From Acidimicrobiales bacterium (GTDB lineage Bacteria; Actinomycetota; Acidimicrobiia; Acidimicrobiales; SZUA-35): a stretch of 61,694 bases of DNA. Both the position numbers and the translations under genes were made by a program. Below are positions 1 to 8,226 of the stretch, in pieces (positions within the stretch are counted from its first letter, which is position 1; each line of letters starts with the position of its first letter). The stretch spans positions 1 through 61,694 of the forward strand of contig JAHDCC010000006.1 of the NCBI GenBank assembly GCA_020630065.1. Reading direction: 5' to 3'. The notes under the pieces were generated by a model. It saw only the letters and a list, made by a program, of their open reading frames with translations, did no database searches and was not told the DNA's origin.

Positions 1-63
1 TTTTTATGTACGTAAAAGTGTATGACGCACTTGCGTGAAGGACCTCCGCTCGGGTAAAGACGG

Positions 64-582
64 TCAGTTCGTTTGGGCCAGCGACTCCCTCAACGAACCA
101 AGATATAAACGAATTTCCTCCGTATCATCCATACCTCCGTAGAGCCGAATCGCACGAGCATACAAACCACCCGGACTCGAAGCGTGCATCGCCGGAACAG
201 AGCGATCCTGACGTTCGTTACCTTCAACGTTGTACTCAAACAAACCGCCTCGATAGACATCGAACACGTTTCGACGCAACCCAAGACCCGACTGATCAAC
301 CGGACAGTTCCCATCGATCGTCAGCCCAAGGCCAGAAATCGTCTTCACATGATGCGACGTAATATACGGAATATCCGACCCGGAAACCGACTCACACGAC
401 GGCGGCTCATCCCCGACCCAATCAAACAAACTTCCAATAAACGCGGTACGAGTATCTACCAAACACCCCAACACCAAACCACACGCCCAGCGACCATTCG
501 GCAACGGCATACCAAAAAAGTCACCCGGCTCCAAAAACCTATTCGACTTCGGCACAAACGGAAACACACGAGACTTTGCCAT
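64..582 (-). CDS. Imm26-like immunity protein
   Basis: Probable immunity partner of the toxin encoded immediately upstream. The N-terminal part (roughly residues 5-50) has the pattern 'EPGDFFGMPLPNGRWACG', which resembles the 'GD-x-F-x-(I/M)-PL-x-(D/N)G-(R/K)-(Y/W)-A-x-G' start of the Imm26 family; the rest of the 172 residues is not recognised. The frame is open to a TTG at 597, but the ATG at 582 is preceded by AGGAG with a 5-nt spacer, and that AGGAG overlaps the toxin stop codon (591-593), so 582 is chosen and translational coupling to the toxin is likely. No signal peptide is seen, consistent with a cytosolic inhibitor. The family call rests on a motif read by eye; the position after a toxin gene supports it. 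Confidence 0.6.
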   Translation of the reverse strand: MAKSRVFPFVPKSNRFLEPGDFFGMPLPNGRWACGLVLGCLVDTRTAFIGSLFDWVGDEPPSCESVSGSDIPYITSHHVKTISGLGLTIDGNCPVDQSGLGLRRNVFDVYRGGLFEYNVEGNERQDRSVPAMHASSPGGLYARAIRLYGGMDDTEEIRLYLGSLRESLAQTN

Positions 583-590
583 ACCAACTC

Positions 591-2948
591 CTAACAAATT
601 TTTTGATACGCCCGAGCAAAGGCTCGACGTGTTTCTAGGACATTCGTTCGTCGAGACGCCATAGGCCGTTGCCGATTCAACGAACCCTGGTTCTTAGCGT
701 CAGCAATCTCAACATCTCCCCACGCATCATTATAAAAGTTCTGCTCCAACCCGCGTCTAACATCGTGGTCAGTCTGGGGAAGTTGATTGCCGTATACGAA
801 GTCGATATCGAGAAAACGGCCGCTTTCTCGATGTTCACGGATCCGCCGATCGAAATTATTTGTCTCTCCGACATAGATGACGTCTCCGGTTGCGACATCA
901 ACCAACTCATACGCACCTCCCGCTGCCGGGGCACACAGCGTTTCGAGAGCCCGTAAACCTTTCTCCTTAAGAAGCACTGCGGCGTCATCACCACCCTTCG
1001 AAATAAACTCGTTAAACCGGTTTACGTCAAACGGTACACCAGCGTCGTCGGCCTGCTTCTTAACGTTACGAACCGCCTGATCCAGATTTTGAACCGAACG
1101 ACGGCCAGGATTAGCGGTAGCAAAATCGTCAACCGTTTTCGCCAACTCCGGTAGTTCATCACTAAACTCGTCGACCAAACGGCCCGCCGGCCCGCCGTGT
1201 TTCCGGGCGATATCACAAGCCGCTGGCATGTTATGAACCAACACCTGTTCGTCGCCGACCACCACAAAGAACGATTCAGACTCGGCAACCGCCAAATCGA
1301 AAACTTCAACCAAACCATCGCCGGACGCCGACAAACCTTCGAACACAACAGTGTTACCGTCAGCCGTCAATAACCAGTCCCCGACGTCGAACTCGTCTAT
1401 AGCCTGCCAGTCGTCATCAGTTTCGTTCCACACCACATGATCGGCGGTGATCGCCAGCGTCGAACCGTCGACGGTCGCCTCCGTCAACTCTTCAAGATGA
1501 GACCACTGAGACGTTACGTCTGACGCCACAACCCTGTTGCCGTCGTCGTCCCACGACAACACCCGGTCACCGGACTCAACCATAGAGATCGGAACCGTCG
1601 AACCGTCCGCCAAGCGACTCCCGTCGACACCTTTAATAGCGCCGACAACATCGTCACCCCTACGAGCCGCAAACTGAACATTGTCAGCCGTTTTCAACGC
1701 GGCAATAGCGGTGCCACCACCCACCAAATCGGCGGTACACCCGGCAGCGTTCCACCCGTCAACCCCATTAACGGCAGCGTCGTAACAGTCGTAGCCCGGA
1801 GTGAACTCTGCAACGAGTTGAGCGCCACCTACACCCACCTCAGCTATTGTTGTGAAAATCCCTAGATCGGGTGCCAACTCGATAAACATGTTCTGGAAAA
1901 CCAGGCAAGGTTCGTCGACATACGGAGCCGGATCGTTCTCATCTTTCGGCACAGCTTTCACAACAAGGTCGTACTGGTATTGAGACGTGATCAGAGCACG
2001 AACACCTACGGGCACGTACCTACCCTCGTCCGATTTTGAAACCGGCAGGCCGCCGAAAATAGTCAGGATGTCACCACCCCGACCGATGTCATCATACGAG
2101 AGGCTGTGATAGTACCAGGGTTCGAAAAACTGCGGCCCGGAGTGTTCAATACCGGTTGTCACCAACAGTTGCATCTTCACTGGCAGGTTGTTCCACTCCT
2201 CGACATTGGTCGGCCACGGAACCGGCGTGATAGTACCTTTTGTGTTGATTTCCCAACCTTCTGGAACCCACAGGTAACTCTCGTAAAAAAGCCCGGTACT
2301 TTTCGGCCAGAAACCGGTTAACTTCACCTGCTTTCGATTGATACGGAGACGAGGGTCGAGGACGGCGCAACGCTCCTCAAACTCAGAAAAATCGGTAGCA
2401 CCAATTATCGAACCCTCCTCATCCAACAAAACCTGACCGTTCTCGTCGGTCGGAAACGGTTCATACTCTCGGAACGGGTCGTCCTTGTCGTTTACCGTGT
2501 CAATGAGTTCGTCGGCCGGGACAGGTAGCGGAAACAGGTCGTCGTAGCGGGCAACCGGTTCGCCACTAACCCCGTGGAAGAGTTCCAAATCGGCTTCGAT
2601 ACCATAGTCAAAGTCGGCAGACGCGAAATCGTCTCCCGTAACCACAACCGGTCGAGCTTCGGGGGTTTCGACATCAAACGACCGTTCACCTTGGGTGAAC
2701 CGCAATTTGTAGTTGTCGACGCCGTCGAACGCGGTGAGGTCAAACTCCCACGCAGGAAAGTCCTCACCCTCGGTCACCACAAAAGGTGAAACAGCGAAAT
2801 ACTCGTCGACGGGAGCGGTGGTCTGTTCTGGGCTGACCTGACTGCTGGTGGCCGAAGGACCATCCGGCGTATCATCCCCACCGGGTGTGCACCCGGCAAC
2901 CAACAACGCGATTGTCAACCCGACAACCCGAATTTTCATACCCGCCAT
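591..2948 (-). CDS. Secreted lipoprotein polymorphic toxin: Hint domain and C-terminal GIY-YIG nuclease
   Basis: A predicted lipoprotein of about 785 residues. The N-terminus is a signal peptide ending in the lipobox LVAGC. Residues up to about 400 are beta-rich and unrecognised. Around residues 440-575 lies a Hint (intein/hedgehog-like) autoprocessing domain: the opening 'SRLADGSTV' aligns with the usual 'CFxxGTxV', an 'ITADHVVW' block follows, and it closes with 'VHNMP', the typical end of pre-toxin Hint domains. Ser stands where the catalytic Cys is usually found. The last ~110 residues are a GIY-YIG nuclease: 'AYELVD', 'VIYVGETNNFDRRIREH', a downstream Glu in 'RRGLEQNFYND', and 'LNRQRP'. 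The start is ambiguous (GTG 2960, ATG 2948, ATG 2939); 2948 has GAAGG five bases upstream. The immunity gene follows with a coupled ribosome site. Function as a contact or released toxin is inferred from architecture. Confidence 0.75.
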   Translation of the reverse strand: MAGMKIRVVGLTIALLVAGCTPGGDDTPDGPSATSSQVSPEQTTAPVDEYFAVSPFVVTEGEDFPAWEFDLTAFDGVDNYKLRFTQGERSFDVETPEARPVVVTGDDFASADFDYGIEADLELFHGVSGEPVARYDDLFPLPVPADELIDTVNDKDDPFREYEPFPTDENGQVLLDEEGSIIGATDFSEFEERCAVLDPRLRINRKQVKLTGFWPKSTGLFYESYLWVPEGWEINTKGTITPVPWPTNVEEWNNLPVKMQLLVTTGIEHSGPQFFEPWYYHSLSYDDIGRGGDILTIFGGLPVSKSDEGRYVPVGVRALITSQYQYDLVVKAVPKDENDPAPYVDEPCLVFQNMFIELAPDLGIFTTIAEVGVGGAQLVAEFTPGYDCYDAAVNGVDGWNAAGCTADLVGGGTAIAALKTADNVQFAARRGDDVVGAIKGVDGSRLADGSTVPISMVESGDRVLSWDDDGNRVVASDVTSQWSHLEELTEATVDGSTLAITADHVVWNETDDDWQAIDEFDVGDWLLTADGNTVVFEGLSASGDGLVEVFDLAVAESESFFVVVGDEQVLVHNMPAACDIARKHGGPAGRLVDEFSDELPELAKTVDDFATANPGRRSVQNLDQAVRNVKKQADDAGVPFDVNRFNEFISKGGDDAAVLLKEKGLRALETLCAPAAGGAYELVDVATGDVIYVGETNNFDRRIREHRESGRFLDIDFVYGNQLPQTDHDVRRGLEQNFYNDAWGDVEIADAKNQGSLNRQRPMASRRTNVLETRRAFARAYQKIC

Positions 2949-3214
2949 CAAAGCCTTCACCCCACTCGTTCCGATAAAACACTAGCAACAACCGTATACA
3001 AGTACAAAAATTCGCTAGCTTCGGAAGCCCGACCTGAAACCGACCAACCGACCGTAGCTACAAATCGCCGCTGCACCTCTGCCGTGGACTACCCAAGGCC
3101 AACCGCCACGAACCTCGGGTCAGCAAGCTGAACTCTTATGTTGAGATTTGTTCAGCCAGATAAAGATTGCCTTAGAGATTAAGTCCTCCAGGTCACATCG
3201 ACCGGTCGATATGA

Positions 3215-4375
3215 CTAGGTGATTATTTGGCCGTTCCAGAGTTCGGTGAGGAATTGCCGATATGGGTAGATTTCGATGCCGTCTTCGGTGTTTCGACGGG
3301 TCGGTTCTCGGCAGAGAAGAATTTTTCTTCGCGGTTGATAATCCTTGGCCAACTCGCGCAGAGATTTCAAATGGTGGCTGGCGATTTGTTCGTTCGATTT
3401 GACTTCGACTGCCAACTCCATATCGCCGAGGATGAAGTCGACTTCGGTTCCCGTTGATAGCTGCCAGTAGCTGATGTCGTAGTGCAGGTGGCTGTAGCTT
3501 GCGTGGGCTTGTACTTCGTGGCTGATGAAGTTTTCGAAGGCGTCACCGTAGCCTTGCGAACCTGGTTCGAGTTGGCGGCGTCGGGCGAGGTAGTTGACGA
3601 CACCGACGTCAGCGAAGTAGAACTTCGGCGATTTTTTGGCTCGACGTTTAGGCCGTTTCGTGTAGGAGGGGACCCACCGGCCGAGGAGTGTGTCGACGAG
3701 TATTGAGAAGTATTCGTTGACAGTGTTGCTGGACACTCCGCATTCTCGGGCAATGTTGCTGGCGTTTACGTTGCCGCCGTCACTAAATGATGCAGCTTCT
3801 AGAAAACCTGAGAAGGTGGCCAGGTTTCGGACTAGCCCTTCTGCGGCGATTTCTTCTTTGAGGTAGTCGCCGACGTAGGAGCGAAGGTATTCCTGCGGTT
3901 TCGGGTCGGTGTAGTGTTGCGGTAGGTATCCGACGTTTAAGAGTCGGTCTAGGTCGGCGTCTTCACCTAGTTCGGGTTGGACAAGTCCGAACATTTCGGC
4001 TTTGAGTGCCCGCCCGCCGAGAAGGTTGGCTTGGCCTCGTTTTAGTTTGCGGGCGCTTGAACCGCAGAGGCAGAATTTGGTTTGCGTGTTTTCGATGAGC
4101 CAGTGGATTTCGTCGAGCAGTTGTGGGACTTTCTGGATTTCGTCGATGATCACTCGGCTGTTGGTGGGGGTGGCTGCTAGTTCTTGACGCAACAGTTCGG
4201 GGTTAGTTGAGTAGCGTCTGAAGTTGTCGGATAGCAGCAGGTCGATGTAGAGGTCGGACTCTCGACTGTAGAACGTTTTGAGCAGCGTGCTCTTGCCCGA
4301 CTTTCTAGGGCCCCAGAGGAAGAAGTTGTGACCTTCATAGTATTCGAGATCTATTTGCCGACTATACACGTACAC
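3215..4375 (-). CDS. AAA ATPase with DUF4143 / PD-(D/E)xK-like C-terminal domain
   Basis: Member of the widespread 'ATPase, DUF4143' family, whose cellular role is not established. The N-terminal AAA domain shows Walker A 'GPRKSGKST', Walker B 'VIIDEIQKVP', and a sensor-like 'CGSSARKLK'. The middle contains a winged-helix-like segment ('ASNIARECGVSSNTVNEYFSIL'). The C-terminus has the nuclease-fold signature 'GTEVDFIL...LAVEVKS'. Length (about 386-396 residues) is normal for the family. The frame is open to a TTG at 4405 lying inside a repeat; GTG 4375 (or 4369) with 'TAGG' upstream gives a protein starting 'VYVYSR' that better fits family N-termini. Two 23-bp repeats sit directly upstream. 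It stands alone and faces away from the hsdR remnant. Confidence 0.85.
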   Translation of the reverse strand: MYVYSRQIDLEYYEGHNFFLWGPRKSGKSTLLKTFYSRESDLYIDLLLSDNFRRYSTNPELLRQELAATPTNSRVIIDEIQKVPQLLDEIHWLIENTQTKFCLCGSSARKLKRGQANLLGGRALKAEMFGLVQPELGEDADLDRLLNVGYLPQHYTDPKPQEYLRSYVGDYLKEEIAAEGLVRNLATFSGFLEAASFSDGGNVNASNIARECGVSSNTVNEYFSILVDTLLGRWVPSYTKRPKRRAKKSPKFYFADVGVVNYLARRRQLEPGSQGYGDAFENFISHEVQAHASYSHLHYDISYWQLSTGTEVDFILGDMELAVEVKSNEQIASHHLKSLRELAKDYQPRRKILLCREPTRRNTEDGIEIYPYRQFLTELWNGQIIT

Positions 4376-4391
4376 AAACCTAGCAAATTTT

Positions 4392-4445
4392 AAGTAGTGA
4401 TTCAAATTTACATGTATTTTTGAAGTGGTGGTTCAAATTCGCATG
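4392..4445. repeat. Two 23-bp direct repeats upstream of the DUF4143 ATPase gene
   Basis: Positions 4392-4414 and 4423-4445 match at 19 of 23 bases (core TTCAAATT, both ending CATG) with a 31-bp period, close to three helical turns. They lie just before the start of the minus-strand ATPase gene and about 75 bp before the plus-strand hsdR remnant. An operator or promoter-proximal regulatory repeat is the likeliest role (inference). Confidence 0.5.
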
Positions 4446-4520
4446 CACTAGAGCGACGTAAATAGAGGCACCCGTTTGCGAAGCCCTGGAATATAGGGTG
4501 ATCGATTCCTCCCGCGCGCA

Positions 4521-5351
4521 TTGAAAGCGATCGAACGTGACACGCCTCTCAACGCCCAGCGGGCGATATTGGCCGGTACGTCTTTCAGCAGACAAGAAGC
4601 CCGAATCCGGGCCATCGCTGCGGCCCTAGCGATAAAACCAAACATCCCCGGCATACAGGAACAGTTAACGCTCATAGAACAAGTAGATACCGACAAATGG
4701 TGGGAACAAGCAGACCAAGCTGCTGTTGAAAACATGCGAATACGCTTGTGCGGGCTAGTCATTCACGTCGACAAAAATCAACGAGATCCAATTTTCACCA
4801 ACTTCGAAGACGAACTCGGCGACAGCATCGAAGTAGACATCATCGGTGGACCAAGCGCCTACGGCGACGCCCACTTTTCCCGCTTTCGCCAGAAAGCAGC
4901 CGCTTTCTTGAGAGAAAACTCGGCCGAAGCGGTAGTCGCTAAATTTCGCAGCGGCGAACCTATCACCGACGCCGACATCGCCGACCTCAAACGCGTTCTC
5001 GTGGCAGAAGAAATCGGAACCATCGACAATTTCGAAACCGCCAGCAAACGCGTTGGTAACTTCAGCCGGTTTATCCGATCCCTCGTCGGATTAGACCAAG
5101 CGGCCGCCCAAAAAGCGTTCGGTAAATTCCTGGACAACAAACGATACGGCAAAAACCAGATCGTTTTCGTCAAAATGATCATCGAAGCATTAACCACCAC
5201 CGGGCAAGTCGAAGCCGAACAAATTTATGGTCAACCTTACGTTGCGGTCGCCCCAACCGGCCCCGAAGCCATTTTCGCCCAAGGCGAAGTCGACGAAATT
5301 TTCGTTCTCATCAACGACTTAAGCAGCGTTGGATTAGATCAAGCCAACTAA
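4521..5351 (+). pseudogene. 3' remnant of a type I restriction endonuclease R subunit (hsdR)
   Basis: The 276-residue product corresponds to the C-terminal helical region of EcoEI-type HsdR: 'QEQLTLIEQVDTDKWW' at the front, then 'FSRFIRSLVGLDQAAAQKAFGKFL', 'QIVFVKMIIEALTTTGQVEAEQIY' and 'IFAQGEVDEIFVLINDL' at the end. Full HsdR proteins are about 800-1000 residues and carry a nuclease and two RecA-like helicase domains, none of which is present. An in-frame stop (4494-4496) closes the frame upstream, the only start is a TTG without a ribosome site, and no hsdM or hsdS lies nearby. It is therefore most simply a truncated relic; a retained accessory function cannot be excluded. Confidence 0.75.
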
Positions 5352-5412
5352 TACCTAGTCTTAGCGAAGTTCACGCCGCTCACTGTCACCGCATGAATGT
5401 AACTTCTTGGGC

Positions 5413-5814
5413 ATGGAACTTGTTCGCACCGCCCAATTCGAAAAATCGTTCCGACTTGTCCGGGATACTAACGCTGCCCTGTTCGAAGAGCTTGCCGCCA
5501 ACCTCCGTTACCTCCTTCGAGAGAAACGACATGCCGAAATGCCACAAGTTCGGTTCGGCATCCGTGACTCTTCCTATTCAGAGATGGGTGAAGTCCGCAC
5601 CCACATTCCGGGAAAGCTCCCGTTCTTGCGCACACTGTTTGCGATGCCAACTGACGAATCAGTATGTGCGTTTCTAGTCTTGGGCGACAAAAATAGTCAA
5701 CTACCAACCGCTCCGACCGGTAACGCCTGGTACGACCAAGCGATACCGGTTGCCGACAAGCTCTGGGCCGAAATTCGCACCGATCGACAACAGGGGCGCA
5801 GTCCCCCTTGTTAA
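5413..5814 (+). CDS. HigB/RelE-like (phage Gp49-type) toxin
   Basis: A 133-residue basic protein with the RelE/ParE-superfamily HigB-like pattern: 'EVRTHIPGKLPFLRTLFAM', 'CAFLVLGDKN', then 'AWYDQAIPVADKLWAEI', the usual C-terminal '(Y/F)-x-x-A-I-P-x-A-D-x-L' helix. Members are ribosome-dependent mRNA interferases; that activity here is inferred from family. ATG 5413 is preferred over the in-frame TTG at 5407. It is followed after 61 bp by an Xre-type antitoxin gene, so the order is toxin first, typical of HigBA. It sits next to the hsdR remnant in what looks like a small defence/mobility island. Confidence 0.7.
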   Translation: MELVRTAQFEKSFRLVRDTNAALFEELAANLRYLLREKRHAEMPQVRFGIRDSSYSEMGEVRTHIPGKLPFLRTLFAMPTDESVCAFLVLGDKNSQLPTAPTGNAWYDQAIPVADKLWAEIRTDRQQGRSPPC

Positions 5815-5875
5815 CTACCTCAACTAAAGTTAATCTATAGATAAACCGACTATGACGAGAGGAGAACCTCAACGA

Positions 5876-6178
5876 ATGACCAGCAACACATACAACTATG
5901 TCGATGACCTACTAGAAGGCATGGACATACCGGCCGACCAAGAAGCACGGATTAACGCCCGGGTCGCAGAAATGGTCGAAGCAGACCACGCCCTCAAAAA
6001 CCTTCGCAAACAGTTAGGCATTTCCCAAAACGTTGTCGCCGACGCTATGGGCGTCTCAAAATCGTCGGTAAACCAGCTCGAAGCCCGGAACCTACGCAAC
6101 GCCAAACTCGACACGCTCGTCCGCTACTTTGAGGGCTGCGGTTACAACCTCGAACTAACCCTCACACCCATCGACTAA
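5876..6178 (+). CDS. HigA-like Xre-family antitoxin
   Basis: A 100-residue protein whose second half is a helix-turn-helix: 'NLRKQLGISQNVVADAMGVSKSSVNQLEARNL'. It is expected to neutralise the upstream toxin and repress the operon. ATG 5876 has AGAGGAG upstream, though with a long spacer of about 11 bases; an alternative ATG at 5852 adds eight residues and lies about ten bases after a TATAGAT -10-like element (5836-5842), so a leaderless start from an internal promoter is possible. Extra antitoxin expression from such a promoter is common in these modules (inference). Confidence 0.75.
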   Translation: MTSNTYNYVDDLLEGMDIPADQEARINARVAEMVEADHALKNLRKQLGISQNVVADAMGVSKSSVNQLEARNLRNAKLDTLVRYFEGCGYNLELTLTPID

Positions 6179-6189
6179 GACGGCCAGAC

Positions 6190-6966
6190 TTATTGTTCGA
6201 TGTGAAGGCCGCATTCTCGGGTGATACCGAAGAATCGTGTGTCTTGTTCGCTCATGCCCTCTTCGAGCTTGCGGGTGGTGTGAGTATCACCGACACTGAC
6301 ATAACCCTCTTCCCACAACGGATGATAAGGAAGGTCGTACTCTTTCAAGTAGTTATGAATGTCGCGGTTGGTCCAGTCAACGATGGGATGAAATTTCACT
6401 CGACCGTGCTGGAATTCAAGAATTCGACGTTCGGCCCGACTGTCGGCCTGAACTCGACGCAAGCCGCTGTACCAGGTACCGGCCCCGACCTGACTCATGG
6501 CCCGCTGCATCGGTTCGACCTTATTCAGCGCGTTGTATTTCTTGAGACCCTCTTCGCCTTGTTCCCACAGCTGACCGAAGCGGGCTTCTTGCCAGGCCGG
6601 ACTCATCTCGGCACGGAACACTTGCAAGTTGAGTTTGAGGCGTTCGGTTAATTCGTCGGCGAACCGGTACGTTTCTGGGAAAAGGTATCCGGTGTCAAAA
6701 AACAGTACCGGCACGTCGGGGACCTGCTTGGTCATCATGTGCAGCATCACCGCCGACTGGATACCAAAACTGGACGACACTACATGGTCTCGAGGCAGGT
6801 TTTCTAGCGCCCAGGCAATGCGGGTTTCGGCGTCGACTTCGTCGAGCCATTTGTTGGCGGCGGAGAAAACCTTCGGACCGTTCGACACTCGTTCGATGTC
6901 AGGCATACGACCGGTGTCGTTAATGTCGCCAGACCGGGCATCAAGTTGCTTTGCTTCAGGGCTCAT
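6190..6966 (-). CDS. cysH: Phosphoadenylyl-sulfate (PAPS) reductase
   Basis: Cytosolic assimilatory sulfate reduction enzyme converting PAPS to sulfite with thioredoxin. Motifs seen: the PP-loop '[14 protein letters not shown]', '[14 protein letters not shown]', '[16 protein letters not shown]', and the C-terminal catalytic 'ECGLH'. The paired CC/CxxC cysteines that bind the 4Fe-4S cluster of APS-type reductases are absent, so the PAPS type is preferred. The 258-residue length from ATG 6966 is normal; upstream in-frame codons to 7020 run through a region lacking family similarity and are left out. No other sulfur genes are adjacent. The gene is divergent from the GNAT gene at 7309, with a strong palindrome between them. 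Confidence 0.9.
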   Translation of the reverse strand: MSPEAKQLDARSGDINDTGRMPDIERVSNGPKVFSAANKWLDEVDAETRIAWALENLPRDHVVSSSFGIQSAVMLHMMTKQVPDVPVLFFDTGYLFPETYRFADELTERLKLNLQVFRAEMSPAWQEARFGQLWEQGEEGLKKYNALNKVEPMQRAMSQVGAGTWYSGLRRVQADSRAERRILEFQHGRVKFHPIVDWTNRDIHNYLKEYDLPYHPLWEEGYVSVGDTHTTRKLEEGMSEQDTRFFGITRECGLHIEQ

Positions 6967-7089
6967 AAGTAAAAAAATCCTGCTTCCGGTACGAAGATGC
7001 TGGCCGCTACACCGCGGCAACGAACGCTACGGCCCGTGTACCGTTGGAGTCGAAACCGCCAACAGTAAAAGGGTACCTTCCACAAATCT

Positions 7090-7114
7090 AAACCCGACTT
7101 GTCTAGTCGGGTTT
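7090..7114. promoter_or_regulatory. Perfect 10-bp inverted repeat between divergent cysH and GNAT genes
   Basis: AAACCCGACT at 7090-7099 pairs with AGTCGGGTTT at 7105-7114 across a 5-base loop. It lies upstream of genes on both strands, so it cannot be a simple 3' terminator for either; an attenuator-like hairpin in a leader or a dyad operator are both possible. The right arm is also the beginning of a dispersed repeat (7106-7153). Confidence 0.45.
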
Positions 7115-7153
7115 TAAGGTCATGAACACAACCTGCGTCGATTTATGAGTTTT
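7106..7153 (+). repeat. Dispersed intergenic repeat, copy 1, containing an 8-codon ORF
   Basis: About 48 bases starting GTCGGGTTT and containing ATGAACACAACC recur, with roughly 85% identity and two compensating indels, at 8026-8073. In this copy the ATG at 7122 opens an 8-codon frame MNTTCVDL ending at TGA 7146-7148. It lies 160 bp upstream of the GNAT gene on the same strand. Confidence 0.6.
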
Positions 7154-7308
7154 AAACTACTCACAAAACCTACATAAAGCTTAAATAAGCTGCTAAATCT
7201 AATCGGGATGTGACAAATTTGATCACAGTCGACGAATCGCAGAAGCCGCATCGGCCAGACAACCCAAATTCGGGCACCCGTTCCGCTGTTCTCGACTAGC
7301 ATTCGCAC

Positions 7309-7974
7309 ATGAAGCAGCAGTGGCCCGTATTCAATCTTCGAATAACGACTCCCCGATTGGTGCTCCGTGTAGCAAACGAGGAAGAAACCTGGGAGCTAAC
7401 CGAACTCATCGACGAATCGGTCGTAGCCGACAGCACCGACTTTCCGTTCGCGTCCGCCTGGCCGCTACTGCCAAGCCCCGACCGGGAACGCAGCGCATAC
7501 CAGTTCTACACGTCGACTCGCGCCCAATGGCAACCTCAAAACTGGATACTTCTCCTGACGGCGTTTGTCGACGGCAAACCAATCGGACTTCAATCGATCG
7601 CTGCCACCAACTTCGGGAAACTCCGGTCAGTGTCGACCGGTTCTTGGCTCGGAGCGGAATGGCAAAACAACGGCTACGGAACCGAAATGCGAGCCGGCAC
7701 CCTCGAACTAGCTTTTGGCGGCCTTGACGCTTTAGAAGCCCATTCGGCTTACCGGGACGGCAACGAACGCTCTCGCGGGGTTTCACGCAAACTTGGTTAC
7801 GTCCCGAACGGACATGAACGGGTCATGTTCGGCAGCGAAGCGGCAACCAATTTTCGTGTGATCGTCACCCCCGACCGCTGGCTCGAACACCAAACCCCCG
7901 GAATCACGGTCGAAGGCCTCGACGACTGTGTCGACTTCTTCGGCGGCAACGGTGAAACCTGGCAGCGTGTGTAG
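7309..7974 (+). CDS. GNAT-family N-acetyltransferase (RimJ/RimL-like)
   Basis: A 221-residue acetyltransferase; substrate unknown. It begins with 'ITTPRLVLRVANEEE', typical of RimJ/RimL-type GNAT proteins, has the acetyl-CoA-binding loop region 'GSWLGAEWQNNGYGTEMRAGTLELAF' and ends the fold with 'NERSRGVSRKLGYVPNG'. The C-terminal 40 residues are extra. It is a single gene with dispersed repeats on both sides (7106-7153 and 7986-8073). Codon use resembles the surrounding metabolic genes. Confidence 0.85.
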   Translation: MKQQWPVFNLRITTPRLVLRVANEEETWELTELIDESVVADSTDFPFASAWPLLPSPDRERSAYQFYTSTRAQWQPQNWILLLTAFVDGKPIGLQSIAATNFGKLRSVSTGSWLGAEWQNNGYGTEMRAGTLELAFGGLDALEAHSAYRDGNERSRGVSRKLGYVPNGHERVMFGSEAATNFRVIVTPDRWLEHQTPGITVEGLDDCVDFFGGNGETWQRV

Positions 7975-7985
7975 GTCTCGTTGGC

Positions 7986-8073
7986 CGTGTCGGCTTCATC
8001 GGAAACTGGCGGTTCGATGGGCCAAGTCGGGTTTGAGGTGATGAACACAACCTACGTCGATTTCTGGGGTTTT
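7986..8073 (+). repeat. Composite dispersed repeat: copy of the 9713 element followed by a copy of the 7106 element
   Basis: 7986-8020 resembles 9713-9748 (CGTGTCGG start, GAAACTG centre; about 80% identity over 35 bases). 8026-8073 resembles 7106-7153. Both copies here and at 9713 are followed by a GTGATG triplet pair opening a short reading frame (8041 and 9754). The element lies directly upstream of the ATP-grasp-like gene. Confidence 0.6.
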
Positions 8074-8226
8074 GCAGGCAAACGGTGGATCGATGTTCGG
8101 ATATGGGTTTGGCAACCTCGACATAGGTCATTTGTGACCCGTGGACATGCAACCATTCTTAGATATTCTTGTCGCAGCCAGAAACACCCTCTGTCTACTT
8201 TCTCCAAAATGGATGTGAGATGTTAA
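8041..8226 (+). CDS. Small ORF (61 aa) starting in the dispersed repeat and overlapping the next gene start
   Basis: ATG 8041, with GAGG just upstream, opens a 61-residue frame rich in Arg, Trp and Ser that starts MNTTYVDFWGFAGK and ends at TAA 8224-8226, overlapping the ATG at 8220 of the ATP-grasp-like gene (ATGTTAA). The first seven codons match the 8-codon frame in the repeat at 7122. It may be a translationally coupled upstream ORF or leader; a real peptide product is possible but unsupported beyond the overlap. Confidence 0.3.
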   Translation: MNTTYVDFWGFAGKRWIDVRIWVWQPRHRSFVTRGHATILRYSCRSQKHPLSTFSKMDVRC

